A stretch of DNA of 50,338 bases. It comes from Thalassospira profundimaris (GTDB lineage Bacteria > Pseudomonadota > Alphaproteobacteria > Rhodospirillales > Thalassospiraceae). Below are positions 25,491-34,018 of this stretch, piece by piece. The stretch is from positions 1 through 50,338 of the forward strand of contig NZ_JPWH01000031.1 of the NCBI RefSeq assembly GCF_003326755.1, in the 5' to 3' direction. The translations under genes and the position numbers were made by a program. How positions within the stretch are numbered: position 1 is the first letter of the stretch; the number at the start of each line of letters is the position of its first letter. The notes beneath the pieces are model-generated. The model saw only the letters and a list, made by a program, of their open reading frames with translations. It was not told the DNA's origin and searched no databases.

Positions 25491-26012
25491 CTATTGATTT
25501 GCGATTTTTATCTGAAGAGCAGCATCCGCCGCCACCTGCTCTTTGGTGCGCCAATCGGGCAGAGCGTTGCATTGATGGTTAAAAATATCATCCCGACGCG
25601 CCCACTCGCACATTTGACGGTCCTCGTCAGCCTGATTGATCCCCGCGATAGATCCGGCAGCATATTGATCGCTCGCGACCTTCACCCAGACGCGGTTGTA
25701 GGTCACGTCCAGATCATGTCCCTGCATGATTTCTTTGGCATTGGGCAACTCTTTAAGGCGGGCGCGAATTTCGTTGCCAGAGCCCACAAACACGCCCTGC
25801 TTCTGAGCCGCTTCATACTGCGTGCCCACTCTTTCCCATTCCGCTTCCAGTTGGTCGCGTGTGCGCAATTCGGTCCACATCCGCTTGGCATAGGCGAAAT
25901 CAAAGAAATCACTCTGCTTTGCACATGTGTTGCATCCGGCCTGCGCTGGTACAGCAAGTACAAAAAGGTAAACGGCCATGGCAATTAACCCACCAACCGT
26001 CAATTGCTTCAT
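25491..26012 (-). CDS. Secreted protein encoded antisense inside the T4SS operon
   Basis: A 173-residue open frame on the opposite strand to all T4SS genes. It begins with a signal peptide (hydrophobic MAVYLFVLAVPAQA then GCNTC) and continues with a Lys/Glu/Arg-rich domain holding four conserved-looking Cys (CNTC, MCEW, HQCN). The start may be 26012, or 25979, which has GGTGGG upstream. The first 35 bases overlap the start of virB6. No family is recognised. It fills the gap between virB5 and virB6, a position where some T4SS operons carry an entry-exclusion lipoprotein, so an exclusion role is conceivable; no classical lipobox is seen. I see no better gene on the plus strand here. Confidence 0.7.
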   Translation of the reverse strand: MKQLTVGGLIAMAVYLFVLAVPAQAGCNTCAKQSDFFDFAYAKRMWTELRTRDQLEAEWERVGTQYEAAQKQGVFVGSGNEIRARLKELPNAKEIMQGHDLDVTYNRVWVKVASDQYAAGSIAGINQADEDRQMCEWARRDDIFNHQCNALPDWRTKEQVAADAALQIKIANQ

Positions 26013-27117
26013 GTGCGAACCGATGCAGCGGTATCTCGATGCTGCTGCCGGATATACCGATGCTTTAAGCAAGGTACTAACCACGCCGATGGTGGTCATC
26101 TTTGGGTCTGTCGTCGCCATTTGGTTTATCGTCCACGGTATCAAGATGGTGATGGCAAAGTCCGATCTGATCGGATTCTCGCATGAGTTGTTCTTCATCA
26201 CAATAGGTGCCGGTCTTTTATCAGGCCAGGGCGCCATTCTTGTCAATCTGATCTACAACACCTCGCTTGCCACAATGGGCGGGGCGGCCAGTGTCGTGCT
26301 TAATGCCGCTGCAACCGCTGGCGGTGAAACTAACAAACTGATTAGCGATGCCGCGACAAACTACAAGGGCATGACGCAACTGGTTTATGTCGCCGAAATC
26401 GGCTTTCGCGCTGTCATTCGGATGGCGTTTGAAGTGTGGTCCGAATTCTCGCTCGGCAATCTGATGGCGGGCGTTTACGGCGTGCTGATCGCCATTCCCT
26501 GGCTGCTTCTGATGGTGATCTATTTCAGCCAGATTGCAGTCAGTATTTTCCGCGTCATGATGCTGGCCGCGCTGTCGCCCTATCTGATGATGGGCATCGG
26601 TTTTGGCTGGAGCCGGGGCATGGCCGTCCAGGCCCTTAAATCCCTGCTGGCCGCCTATATGGTGCTGTTTGGAGCCACCCTTGCCATTGGGCTGGTGCTT
26701 TATGCGGTCGCCGCCCTGCAACTTGACGGTTATGTCGATGCCTCGGGTGATCTTCAGGACATGAAGGTCATTGTCCCGGTCGTGCTCGGCTGGATGGGCT
26801 TTGCCTTTGTCACCGAGGCCACCGGCATGGCCAATTCCATCACCCAGTCGCAATTCACCAATTCCGCCGTTGCCGCCATGACGGGTGGGGCGCTGGCCAC
26901 CGGGATGTCTGTCGTTAACAGCGTCAAGTCCGGTCGCCTGCTGAATGCCGCAAAAGGCGCAAGTGGGGCGGCTGCCGGGGCCTTTGGCGCGGGCCAGTCG
27001 TTTTTTGCCGATCCCAAAGGATCAGCCGGCTCTTTTGCCGAGCGCTTCAACGCCCATCGCCAGCGTGTGGCTGACCGTCTCAAAAATCCAACATCAAGCA
27101 AAGGGTCCGGTAAATGA
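25978..27117 (+). CDS. virB6: VirB6/TrbL-like polytopic channel protein
   Basis: A 379-residue inner-membrane protein with about six membrane segments, for instance VVIFGSVVAIWFIVHGIKMV, IPWLLLMVIYFSQIAVSIF and LLAAYMVLFGATLAIGLVLY, and a long central loop. The C-terminal 80 residues are Ala/Gly/Ser-rich and hydrophilic, as in the TrbL/VirB6 family. AAGGT lies eight bases before ATG 25978. The start region overlaps the antisense gene, so the two promoters or messages may interfere. Confidence 0.9.
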   Translation: MAINPPTVNCFMCEPMQRYLDAAAGYTDALSKVLTTPMVVIFGSVVAIWFIVHGIKMVMAKSDLIGFSHELFFITIGAGLLSGQGAILVNLIYNTSLATMGGAASVVLNAAATAGGETNKLISDAATNYKGMTQLVYVAEIGFRAVIRMAFEVWSEFSLGNLMAGVYGVLIAIPWLLLMVIYFSQIAVSIFRVMMLAALSPYLMMGIGFGWSRGMAVQALKSLLAAYMVLFGATLAIGLVLYAVAALQLDGYVDASGDLQDMKVIVPVVLGWMGFAFVTEATGMANSITQSQFTNSAVAAMTGGALATGMSVVNSVKSGRLLNAAKGASGAAAGAFGAGQSFFADPKGSAGSFAERFNAHRQRVADRLKNPTSSKGSGK

Positions 27118-27488
27118 CCATGCAAGCCTTCAAACATGTCTGCGCCCAATGCGGCCAGCGTGCCCGTCAAACCCTGCTGTTTATCGGTGGCCTGATTAAA
27201 TCCTACTGCCTGCTCGGGCTTCTCAGCCTGCACATCGTGTTGATCTGGCTGGCCCTGTTTGAACCCGACGCCCTGATCAAAACCATCAAGGCGCTTCAGG
27301 TGATCACGCCCCAACAGCTTTCCGGGATCATGCAAACCGCTCTGGTGATCTGGTCACAGCTTTTTGCCCTTGGCTTCTTCTTTTTGCTGCTGCTCGGCGT
27401 GCTGCCGTTCTGGCAATCCCGCACCACCAACCACCCCAAAAAATCCCTTTCCGATAACGCCCCAAATGCCACAGGAGCCCCGCAATGA
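27114..27488 (+). CDS. Small membrane protein between virB6 and virB7
   Basis: A 124-residue protein not recognised. It has two hydrophobic segments (LIKSYCLLGLLSLHIVLIWL and LFALGFFFLLLLGVLPF) with a polar loop between them, a CAQCG motif near the start and a polar Asn/Pro-rich tail. It is coupled to virB6 and virB7 by four-base overlaps at both ends, so it belongs to the T4SS operon. Confidence 0.7.
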   Translation: MTMQAFKHVCAQCGQRARQTLLFIGGLIKSYCLLGLLSLHIVLIWLALFEPDALIKTIKALQVITPQQLSGIMQTALVIWSQLFALGFFFLLLLGVLPFWQSRTTNHPKKSLSDNAPNATGAPQ

Positions 27489-27667
27489 AACACCTTCGCC
27501 CAATCCGTTTTGTCTCTGTCGTCACTCTGTTCACCTTGCTGGCCGGTTGTGCCTTCGATGACATCGAACTCCCCAAGGATGGCAGCGGTGTCGACAAACT
27601 CAAGGAAAGCCCGTGCGTCTGTGACCCGGTCGAGTTCAATAGCGAGGGCTTTACATGGCGTGGCTAA
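27485..27667 (+). CDS. virB7: VirB7-like lipoprotein
   Basis: A 60-residue lipoprotein. The signal peptide ends in the lipobox LLAGC (Cys near residue 22) and the mature part is about 39 residues with two further Cys (SPCVCDP). VirB7 lipoproteins stabilise VirB9 in the outer-membrane core, often through a disulfide. Position between VirB6 and VirB8 fits. It overlaps virB8 by 13 bases. Confidence 0.8.
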   Translation: MKHLRPIRFVSVVTLFTLLAGCAFDDIELPKDGSGVDKLKESPCVCDPVEFNSEGFTWRG

Positions 27668-28392
27668 AGCCCCGGCGACACAGAAAGGGCGATCCGGTTG
27701 CCCAAGCTGGTCCCCATGCCAGCATTGCAGCCAATGATCCCTACAGCTTTCAGGCCAGCCATCGCCGTCTTGCCTGGATGTGCCGGTTATTGACCGCAGC
27801 GGTGATTGTGCTCGGTGCCGGTCAGGTGGTCTCCCTGCAAACCATCTCGGCTTTGGTGCCGCTCAAGGAAAAGGAATTTGTCTTTGTCCGCACCTACGGC
27901 GCGGATGATCGCACCTACCAGATCGAGCCGATCTCCAAACAGGTCGAAGGCTTTGATCTGTTTTTGGAAGCAACCGCGCGGCGCTTTATTCGCATCCTGC
28001 TGGCGATTGATCCGGTCACCCAGGAAGAACGGCTGCGCGAAGCCTCCAAACTGTCGTCATCGGCTTATTGGGAGCAGTTTCGCAAGGAACGCATTAGCAG
28101 CGGCGAAATCCGCGATGCGCTGGATCGCGGCGTGGTCAGATCGATTGATGTGGAAACCATCAACCGGGTTGCCAGCCTGACCGATGATTACAAGTTCGCC
28201 ATCGATTTTATCCAGACCGACAGCATCAACGGTCGCCCGCTGAGCCGCCCGCAACGCCTGCGCGCCTACCTCTCGCTGATCACGCGCCCGCAAAAAGATG
28301 TGCCGGTTTCTGAAAAATACACCAATCCCTTCGGCCTTACCGTGACCGGCCTGGTCTTGCGCAAACGCAATCCGTCCGGTGCAGGAGAATAG
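27655..28392 (+). CDS. virB8: VirB8-like assembly factor
   Basis: A 245-residue bitopic protein with a short cytoplasmic part, one membrane segment (LLTAAVIVLGAGQVVSL, about residues 45-62) and a periplasmic NTF2-like domain. The end, KYTNPFGLTVTGLVLRKR, is the classical VirB8 C-terminus. VirB8 is an inner-membrane nucleation factor for the secretion channel. Confidence 0.9.
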   Translation: MAWLKPRRHRKGDPVAQAGPHASIAANDPYSFQASHRRLAWMCRLLTAAVIVLGAGQVVSLQTISALVPLKEKEFVFVRTYGADDRTYQIEPISKQVEGFDLFLEATARRFIRILLAIDPVTQEERLREASKLSSSAYWEQFRKERISSGEIRDALDRGVVRSIDVETINRVASLTDDYKFAIDFIQTDSINGRPLSRPQRLRAYLSLITRPQKDVPVSEKYTNPFGLTVTGLVLRKRNPSGAGE

Positions 28393-28397
28393 ATTTC

Positions 28398-30047
28398 ATG
28401 AAAAACCGTCTTCGCAAATTCGCCTGGACTTTCGCAGTCGCCACGCTGCTGGTGGCGCTGGCTGCCGTCTTTGTCATTCACACGGCCCGCGCCCAGACTG
28501 CGGCTTTTACCTCGTCGCGCCCGCCCATGCCGGGGCAGCGCCAGAATGCCAATAATCAGGCAAACACGGCAAACTCAAATGGCCAACAGACTGATGCTGC
28601 TGTGAGTGCCAGCCCGGCCCCGAAAGCGCCCACCATGCCGGTTCCTGATTCCGTCGTCAAACAGGCCAAGGATCAGGCCGAGGGCCGCTTTGGTCCTATG
28701 GTGCGCCCGCGCACCAGCGGGCAAATTCAGGATGCCTGGGATTATGCCGAGAAAAGCGACGGGGTTTATGTCACCGACGTTTGTGAAACCTGCACCTATC
28801 GGGTGCGCACACGGGAATATCTCGTCACCCTGATCGAGCTTCCCGCTGGCGAAGAAATCACCCGCATTGATGTCGGCGATCCGCGCAGCTGGTCGGTCAA
28901 TAAACGCGATGAACGGCGTATTGCCATTCGCCCGGCCAGCTATGGCTACGATACCTCCATGATTGTTTATGGCGGGTCGGGCCATGTCTATCCCTTCTAT
29001 CTGCGCGCCGAAGGGGTCAATTCCATCAATATGCCCGATCTGCTGGTGCGGCTTAAAGGCTCGGTTACCACCAAGGACGACATGACCGTGGCGATGATCC
29101 GCCCGCAACAGCGGATGCGTTATGGCAGCGGGATGCAGCGCACCGCCTTGCAAAACGAGGCCGGGATTATCCTGCCCGATCCGGTTACCGGTCAATATCA
29201 CGACATTCAGGAAATCCCGCTTGATGCGCAAGGCAATCCGGTACGACTGACCGGTCCCGATGGCATCTCTCTTGATGACACCGGCAATGCCTACCAATCG
29301 CGTGTTACCGGCTATTACCAGGGCCGTCCGATTATCGAGACATCCCCGACCGGTACGCCTGGCACTTCCCGGCCCGATCTGGTGGCGGGACGGTTTGACA
29401 GCGAGGGCAATCTGATTGCACCGCTGTCCTATGATGGCACCCTGCCGGTTTATGCCGACAACGCCGGGCAAACAGATGCTGGCACGCCGGCTGGCAAAAA
29501 TGTCTCTGGCCCGGGCGCGACCATTACCAGAACTCAAAACGGCACAATTACCAGTACAGGCCGGACATATAGCAACAAACCCGTCACGTCCGCATCAACC
29601 GGAACTGGCATGTCGCCAGGGACTTCCACAACAATCGACGGCGGATCTTCTGACATGACGGCCAAAAACGATAGCGCCGACAATCAGGAACTTGCCGCTG
29701 CGGTTCATGATCTTGGCGATACCGACCCCGGCACGCCGAAAGATGACTTTATTGCCGATGCCGGGTTTGATCCCAACAAGCTGCGCGGCTGGGGGGATTA
29801 TGACCTGTGGGGTGACGACGAACTGCGCCCGGTCACGGTGTTTCGCGATGACTATTTTACCTATATCCGCTTTGGCGACCGCTGGAAGGATCTGGAACTG
29901 CCGACGGCCTATGTCGTCGTCGATGGGGTGGACGAGCTGGTCAATACCCGCATTCAGGGCCACACCTATATCATCGAAAGCACCCAGCGCCTGATCTCGC
30001 TTAAAAGCGGCATGAAGTTCCTCTGCATTGAATATGAGGGGGACTGA
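28398..30047 (+). CDS. virB9: VirB9-like outer-membrane core protein with long linker
   Basis: A 549-residue protein, nearly twice the usual VirB9 length. After a signal peptide (VFVIHTARAQ) the N-terminal VirB9 domain runs from about residue 95 to 235 (YRVRTREYLVTLIELPAGEE, YGGSGHVYPFYLRAEGV). A linker of about 240 residues rich in Gly, Thr, Asp and Asn follows. The C-terminal beta domain begins near residue 483 (DDYFTYIRFGDRW) and ends GMKFLCIEYEGD. It overlaps virB10 by one base. GGAGAA precedes the start. Confidence 0.9.
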   Translation: MKNRLRKFAWTFAVATLLVALAAVFVIHTARAQTAAFTSSRPPMPGQRQNANNQANTANSNGQQTDAAVSASPAPKAPTMPVPDSVVKQAKDQAEGRFGPMVRPRTSGQIQDAWDYAEKSDGVYVTDVCETCTYRVRTREYLVTLIELPAGEEITRIDVGDPRSWSVNKRDERRIAIRPASYGYDTSMIVYGGSGHVYPFYLRAEGVNSINMPDLLVRLKGSVTTKDDMTVAMIRPQQRMRYGSGMQRTALQNEAGIILPDPVTGQYHDIQEIPLDAQGNPVRLTGPDGISLDDTGNAYQSRVTGYYQGRPIIETSPTGTPGTSRPDLVAGRFDSEGNLIAPLSYDGTLPVYADNAGQTDAGTPAGKNVSGPGATITRTQNGTITSTGRTYSNKPVTSASTGTGMSPGTSTTIDGGSSDMTAKNDSADNQELAAAVHDLGDTDPGTPKDDFIADAGFDPNKLRGWGDYDLWGDDELRPVTVFRDDYFTYIRFGDRWKDLELPTAYVVVDGVDELVNTRIQGHTYIIESTQRLISLKSGMKFLCIEYEGD

Positions 30048-31771
30048 TGAGCACGGCATTTTGTGACATTGCCCTGGTACTCGGCCTGACCTTTGGGGGC
30101 ACCTGTGCGGATCCGGGCGCACTCAAAACCCCGCCGCAACTTCCGGCGGATGACAAAACCGTGTGGGGCGTGCCAAGCGCCCCACCGGCCCCGCCCAAAG
30201 CGCCCGAACCGGCTCCGAGCTTTCCGCCGGTGGTGGTGACAAAAAAGGTCTATATCGAGCGTCCGGCACCACCTCCCCCGCCTGCGCCAGCTCCGGCCGT
30301 GCACCCCGCACCGCCGCCACAGCCCGATCCTTACCGGCTGGCTCTTGAAGCCGCCTGGGCGCAAGCCGTGCCTGCCAACTGGCAGGTTGCGGGTTACAGC
30401 CAGCCCCCGGCTGCCCCGGGCAGCCCGGCACAGCGGGTCTCGCTCACACCCGGGCTGGGCGTTACACCGCAGCAAGACGATACATTGGCGGTGTTTGTCC
30501 CAGACATGGAACTGTCGAAAACCGGGAACGGTGCCGGTAACGCACACGCCCCCGCTGGTCACACGACAACAGGTGGAAACGCCACACTCACGGGTCCTTC
30601 TTCCCTGCCGTCATCACCTTCAGGTCAGCCGCTTAGCACGGACGGAATGGTGCGGGTCGGCAGCAATGGCGCTATCCCCAACACACCAGCTACGCCCGAT
30701 GCATCTGGCACAGCCGTCCGGCTGGAGCCGGGGATGGGGACGACAGAAGAACAGGCTCCCAATGTACAAGCTGGTGACATTCCGATGTCGCCGGATCAAC
30801 CGGGCGGCATTCCCGGCAAGCCCGAGCAAGCTGGCCAGACCCAGACTCAGACCCAGATCAACCCTGCAAATGGGGACGCTGCAACGGTAAACGGCACAAA
30901 AGCGGCAACTGCCAACGGTCAACCAAACGGTACCGCGATCCAACCGACTAACAACGGTTCTAGCCATTCACCAGCAACTGCGACCAACACGAACGGTGCT
31001 TCTTCCGGTCCAGACAGTGCAAACGGTTCTGCCGCTGCCAGCAACCTTGCCGTGCCCGATCTTTCCAAAATGGATGAAGCCGCCCGCCCGGAACATATCC
31101 TCGATGCCAAAAAGATGGAGATCGAGGGTGATTATGAAGGACCGCGCCGCACCTCAAGCCTGCCGGTCGATAACTCCCGTATTCTAACCGCCGACCGCTA
31201 TATCCCGGTCCAGCTTGAAACCGGGATCAACAGCCAGGTGGGCGGCGAAGATACCGGTACGGTGGTGGTGCAAACCACCCGCGATGTCTTTGGTTATCAC
31301 AGTCGCCTGGCGCTGCTGCCCAAAGGCTCGCGCCTGATCTGCAACTATATGCCGCCCGAAGACATGGGCAGTTCACGTCTGGCCATGCAGTGCGAGCGCG
31401 TCCTGATTGCCGGGCACCGGGCCGAAATCCGCAACATCAAATCACTTGTCGCCAATGCCCAAGGCCAGTTGGGGGCCTCTGGCGAGGTCGACCGGCGCTT
31501 TATGGAACGCTACGGCAATGCGTTCTTGCTGACCGGGATTTCGACAGCGGTGCGTTATGCCGCTGCCTCGACCAAGTCGGAAAGCAATGACGGCCAGGTC
31601 GCCACGGCGGCCTCTGAAAAAGCCGCCGAGGAACTCTCCAACAAGTTTGGCGAGATCACCGCCAACATCCTCGAAGAAACCCTCTCGCTCAAACCCATCA
31701 TCACCATTCCCCAGGGGACGCGGTTTCAAATCCGCCCCTCGATGGACTGGTATATCGCCAAGGTGGAGTAA
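30047..31771 (+). CDS. virB10: VirB10/TrbI-like channel protein with long low-complexity region
   Basis: A 574-residue protein. Only the last 205 residues form the TrbI/VirB10 domain (SSLPVDNSRILTADRYIPVQ, LLPKGSRLICNY, ETLSLKPIITIPQGTRFQI). The first 365 residues are low complexity: Pro-rich to about 110, then Gly/Thr/Asn/Gln-rich. The start, MSTAFCDIALVLGLTFGGTC, has only a short hydrophobic stretch, so the usual inner-membrane anchor is weak or absent. VirB10 links inner and outer membrane in the secretion channel. Confidence 0.88.
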   Translation: MSTAFCDIALVLGLTFGGTCADPGALKTPPQLPADDKTVWGVPSAPPAPPKAPEPAPSFPPVVVTKKVYIERPAPPPPPAPAPAVHPAPPPQPDPYRLALEAAWAQAVPANWQVAGYSQPPAAPGSPAQRVSLTPGLGVTPQQDDTLAVFVPDMELSKTGNGAGNAHAPAGHTTTGGNATLTGPSSLPSSPSGQPLSTDGMVRVGSNGAIPNTPATPDASGTAVRLEPGMGTTEEQAPNVQAGDIPMSPDQPGGIPGKPEQAGQTQTQTQINPANGDAATVNGTKAATANGQPNGTAIQPTNNGSSHSPATATNTNGASSGPDSANGSAAASNLAVPDLSKMDEAARPEHILDAKKMEIEGDYEGPRRTSSLPVDNSRILTADRYIPVQLETGINSQVGGEDTGTVVVQTTRDVFGYHSRLALLPKGSRLICNYMPPEDMGSSRLAMQCERVLIAGHRAEIRNIKSLVANAQGQLGASGEVDRRFMERYGNAFLLTGISTAVRYAAASTKSESNDGQVATAASEKAAEELSNKFGEITANILEETLSLKPIITIPQGTRFQIRPSMDWYIAKVE

Positions 31772-31774
31772 GTC

Positions 31775-34018
31775 ATGAAACCCATTTTGCCTGTCTTGTT
31801 GTTTCTCTGCGCCGGGCTGGCCGCAACCAGCCTGCCCGCCCATGCCCAAAGCCCCGATGAAGATCTTGCTGCTGCCCGGGCTGCCGTCACGCAAACCCCT
31901 TCAGGGTCAAACGGGAATGTATCGAGTGATGATCCCGACATGGCCGCCATGGTCAAAAAGGTCAAAATCATCACGCGCAGCAAAAGTGCCACCGAGCTTC
32001 CCGAAAACACCCCGATTGCCCTTGATCTGGGGCTGGTCGATGTGCCCGGGGCCGATAGCAAGCTGACCGAGGGTGTCACGGCCAAAGCCTATGCCCGCTA
32101 TGTGAAGGTAGAAGAACAAAAGGTCGGCCAGCTTGTGCTTTCCGGTGTTGAAAAGGATGGCCGGGCCGAAGCGCTGAACTCCGATGATTTTGTTGCCCAG
32201 TTCTCCCTTGAAAACGATCCCACACTGGATCCGACCGCCCCGATCACGATTGAAGGCGATCAGAGCGAACTGATTGCTGCGCTCAAGCGTCTGGCTGTGG
32301 CCGGGGATGAGGAAACGGCCAGTAAAAAAGAAGTCGAAGAGGCTGGCGTCGGGGCCTCGGATGGTGCCGTTGCCTCCAATGCCGCCAGCAATCCCGATGC
32401 CGGGTCCTACACCACCCCGGGTGCGCTGGAACTGGATGATACGCCACAAACCTCAACCCGCATCACGGCAGAGGGTTGCAAGATGCGCATCGATCTCGAT
32501 CAGCTCCAGGCGATCCAGCAAACCCGCATGGCCACCACCACCGATGGCGAGACCTCTTACGGCACCTGTGCTGATGGCGACGAACGCTACAAGATCAATA
32601 AAAGCTATAGTGCGTGCGCCTATATCGAAGATCTCGATGCCCGCACCGCCACGGCCTCGTTCCTTTATTATTACACCGATGGCTCGGGCAACCGGGTTGA
32701 GCATGGCGAATGCCAGCCCGATCCCGAAGCCCGCTTTGACATTGTCGAAGACAGTTCGGCCTGCCGGGTCAGCCTTGATTATGACGCCGGCACCGTGATC
32801 ACCAATGCCAAGCTGGTTTATACCAACCAGAATGGCCGCAAGATCGAAGTGCGTGATTGCAGCCCGTCCGAAGATGTTGCCCCGGCTGTGATGTCGGCGA
32901 CCAGCGAAGGCTGTGACATTCGCGATGATTTTGATGCCGGTGTTTCCTATCAGCGCCACAAATATGTCTATGAGCTGGGCGGCGTTTCCTACAGCACCGC
33001 CTGCACCGATAGCGGCACCGAGTTTGCCCATGAAACCGTCTATAAAACCGATGGCGGTGATTATGTCTGCACCCCGCTGATCAATGCCAACAGCAAGACC
33101 GTCACCCTGCAAAGCCGGGTGCGTATTCTGGTCAATGGCCTCGAACAGTTTCGCACCGCCTGTACGCCCGACACCACCAGCATGGACGTGGTCGCCACCA
33201 CCGAAGGCTGCGAGGATCCGGCCTATTGGACCCATAGCCTCAGTGCCGGGCAGAGTTATGGCAGCGAACGCTATTATTATTTCTATGACGACAAGCAGGA
33301 ATTCATCAGCGACTGCCAGAAAAGCGATCAGGTCTATACCCACCAGGTCGAGATTACCGGCTGGCAGCCCCATGACGACCAGCTTTTTGCCTATGCCCTG
33401 TCCACCGTCTATATCGATGGTACGCCGCAAGGGCGCTATAACATCAAGACCAGCGAAGTGCTGCCCGGCACCGCACAAACCCCCTACACCTATGACGGTG
33501 AAACCACGGCCTCGACCAACGAGATTACTTACGAGGACTGCACCAAATATCAGGGGCAGAACCGGGTCAAGAATTATACCCGCCCGGATGGCACCAAATA
33601 TAGCCTGGTCGTCGGGGAAGCCGACCCTGTCAGTCTGGGCGATGTCTGTTCGGTACAGATCACCTGGGGACCGGATTATCACGACCAGTGGGAAAACTCT
33701 GTTTACTCAAACCCTGTGAATAAATGCGGCAGCTATTCATTCGACTGGCAGGGTGACGAACGTACCGAACATTACACCGATTATTATCACTGCTCCTGGA
33801 CGCTCTCGAACGGCACCAAAACCATTGTCCGGGATGACGGCGAGATCGTCGGCGTGCCTGAAACCAGAGCCTGTCGCAGCGATCCCAAACAGTTCATTCG
33901 CCGCGAACCCCATAACCCGCCCTTTGTGCGCGGTATCAGCTGGTATGGCGGATGGAGTTACCCGGCCCTGACGGCGGTTGCCAAAAACAACTGCGCCCTG
34001 ACATGGGGGTGGCAGTAA
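31775..34018 (+). CDS. Large secreted cysteine-repeat protein of the T4SS operon
   Basis: A 747-residue protein I do not recognise. It has a signal peptide (LCAGLAATSLPAHAQ), a Cys-free N-terminal domain to about residue 228, and then a row of degenerate Cys repeats of about 48 residues each. Successive units read EGCKMRIDLDQ, SACAYIEDLDAR, SACRVSLDYDAG, EGCDIRDDFDAG, YVCTPLINANS and EGCEDPAYW; each has a second Cys about 30 residues on (for example GTCADGD, GECQPDP, RDCSPSE, TACTDSG). The C-terminal part has more Cys and many Tyr and Trp residues. Location between virB10 and virB11 suggests a surface protein, perhaps an adhesin or tip protein. Translation follows virB10 after three bases. 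Confidence 0.75.
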   Translation: MKPILPVLLFLCAGLAATSLPAHAQSPDEDLAAARAAVTQTPSGSNGNVSSDDPDMAAMVKKVKIITRSKSATELPENTPIALDLGLVDVPGADSKLTEGVTAKAYARYVKVEEQKVGQLVLSGVEKDGRAEALNSDDFVAQFSLENDPTLDPTAPITIEGDQSELIAALKRLAVAGDEETASKKEVEEAGVGASDGAVASNAASNPDAGSYTTPGALELDDTPQTSTRITAEGCKMRIDLDQLQAIQQTRMATTTDGETSYGTCADGDERYKINKSYSACAYIEDLDARTATASFLYYYTDGSGNRVEHGECQPDPEARFDIVEDSSACRVSLDYDAGTVITNAKLVYTNQNGRKIEVRDCSPSEDVAPAVMSATSEGCDIRDDFDAGVSYQRHKYVYELGGVSYSTACTDSGTEFAHETVYKTDGGDYVCTPLINANSKTVTLQSRVRILVNGLEQFRTACTPDTTSMDVVATTEGCEDPAYWTHSLSAGQSYGSERYYYFYDDKQEFISDCQKSDQVYTHQVEITGWQPHDDQLFAYALSTVYIDGTPQGRYNIKTSEVLPGTAQTPYTYDGETTASTNEITYEDCTKYQGQNRVKNYTRPDGTKYSLVVGEADPVSLGDVCSVQITWGPDYHDQWENSVYSNPVNKCGSYSFDWQGDERTEHYTDYYHCSWTLSNGTKTIVRDDGEIVGVPETRACRSDPKQFIRREPHNPPFVRGISWYGGWSYPALTAVAKNNCALTWGWQ

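Noticed and set aside
32453..33682. 409-codon minus-strand open frame in the cysteine-repeat gene
   Set aside because: G+C-rich third positions leave long open frames on the other strand; the plus strand has a signal peptide, repeats and coupled neighbours.
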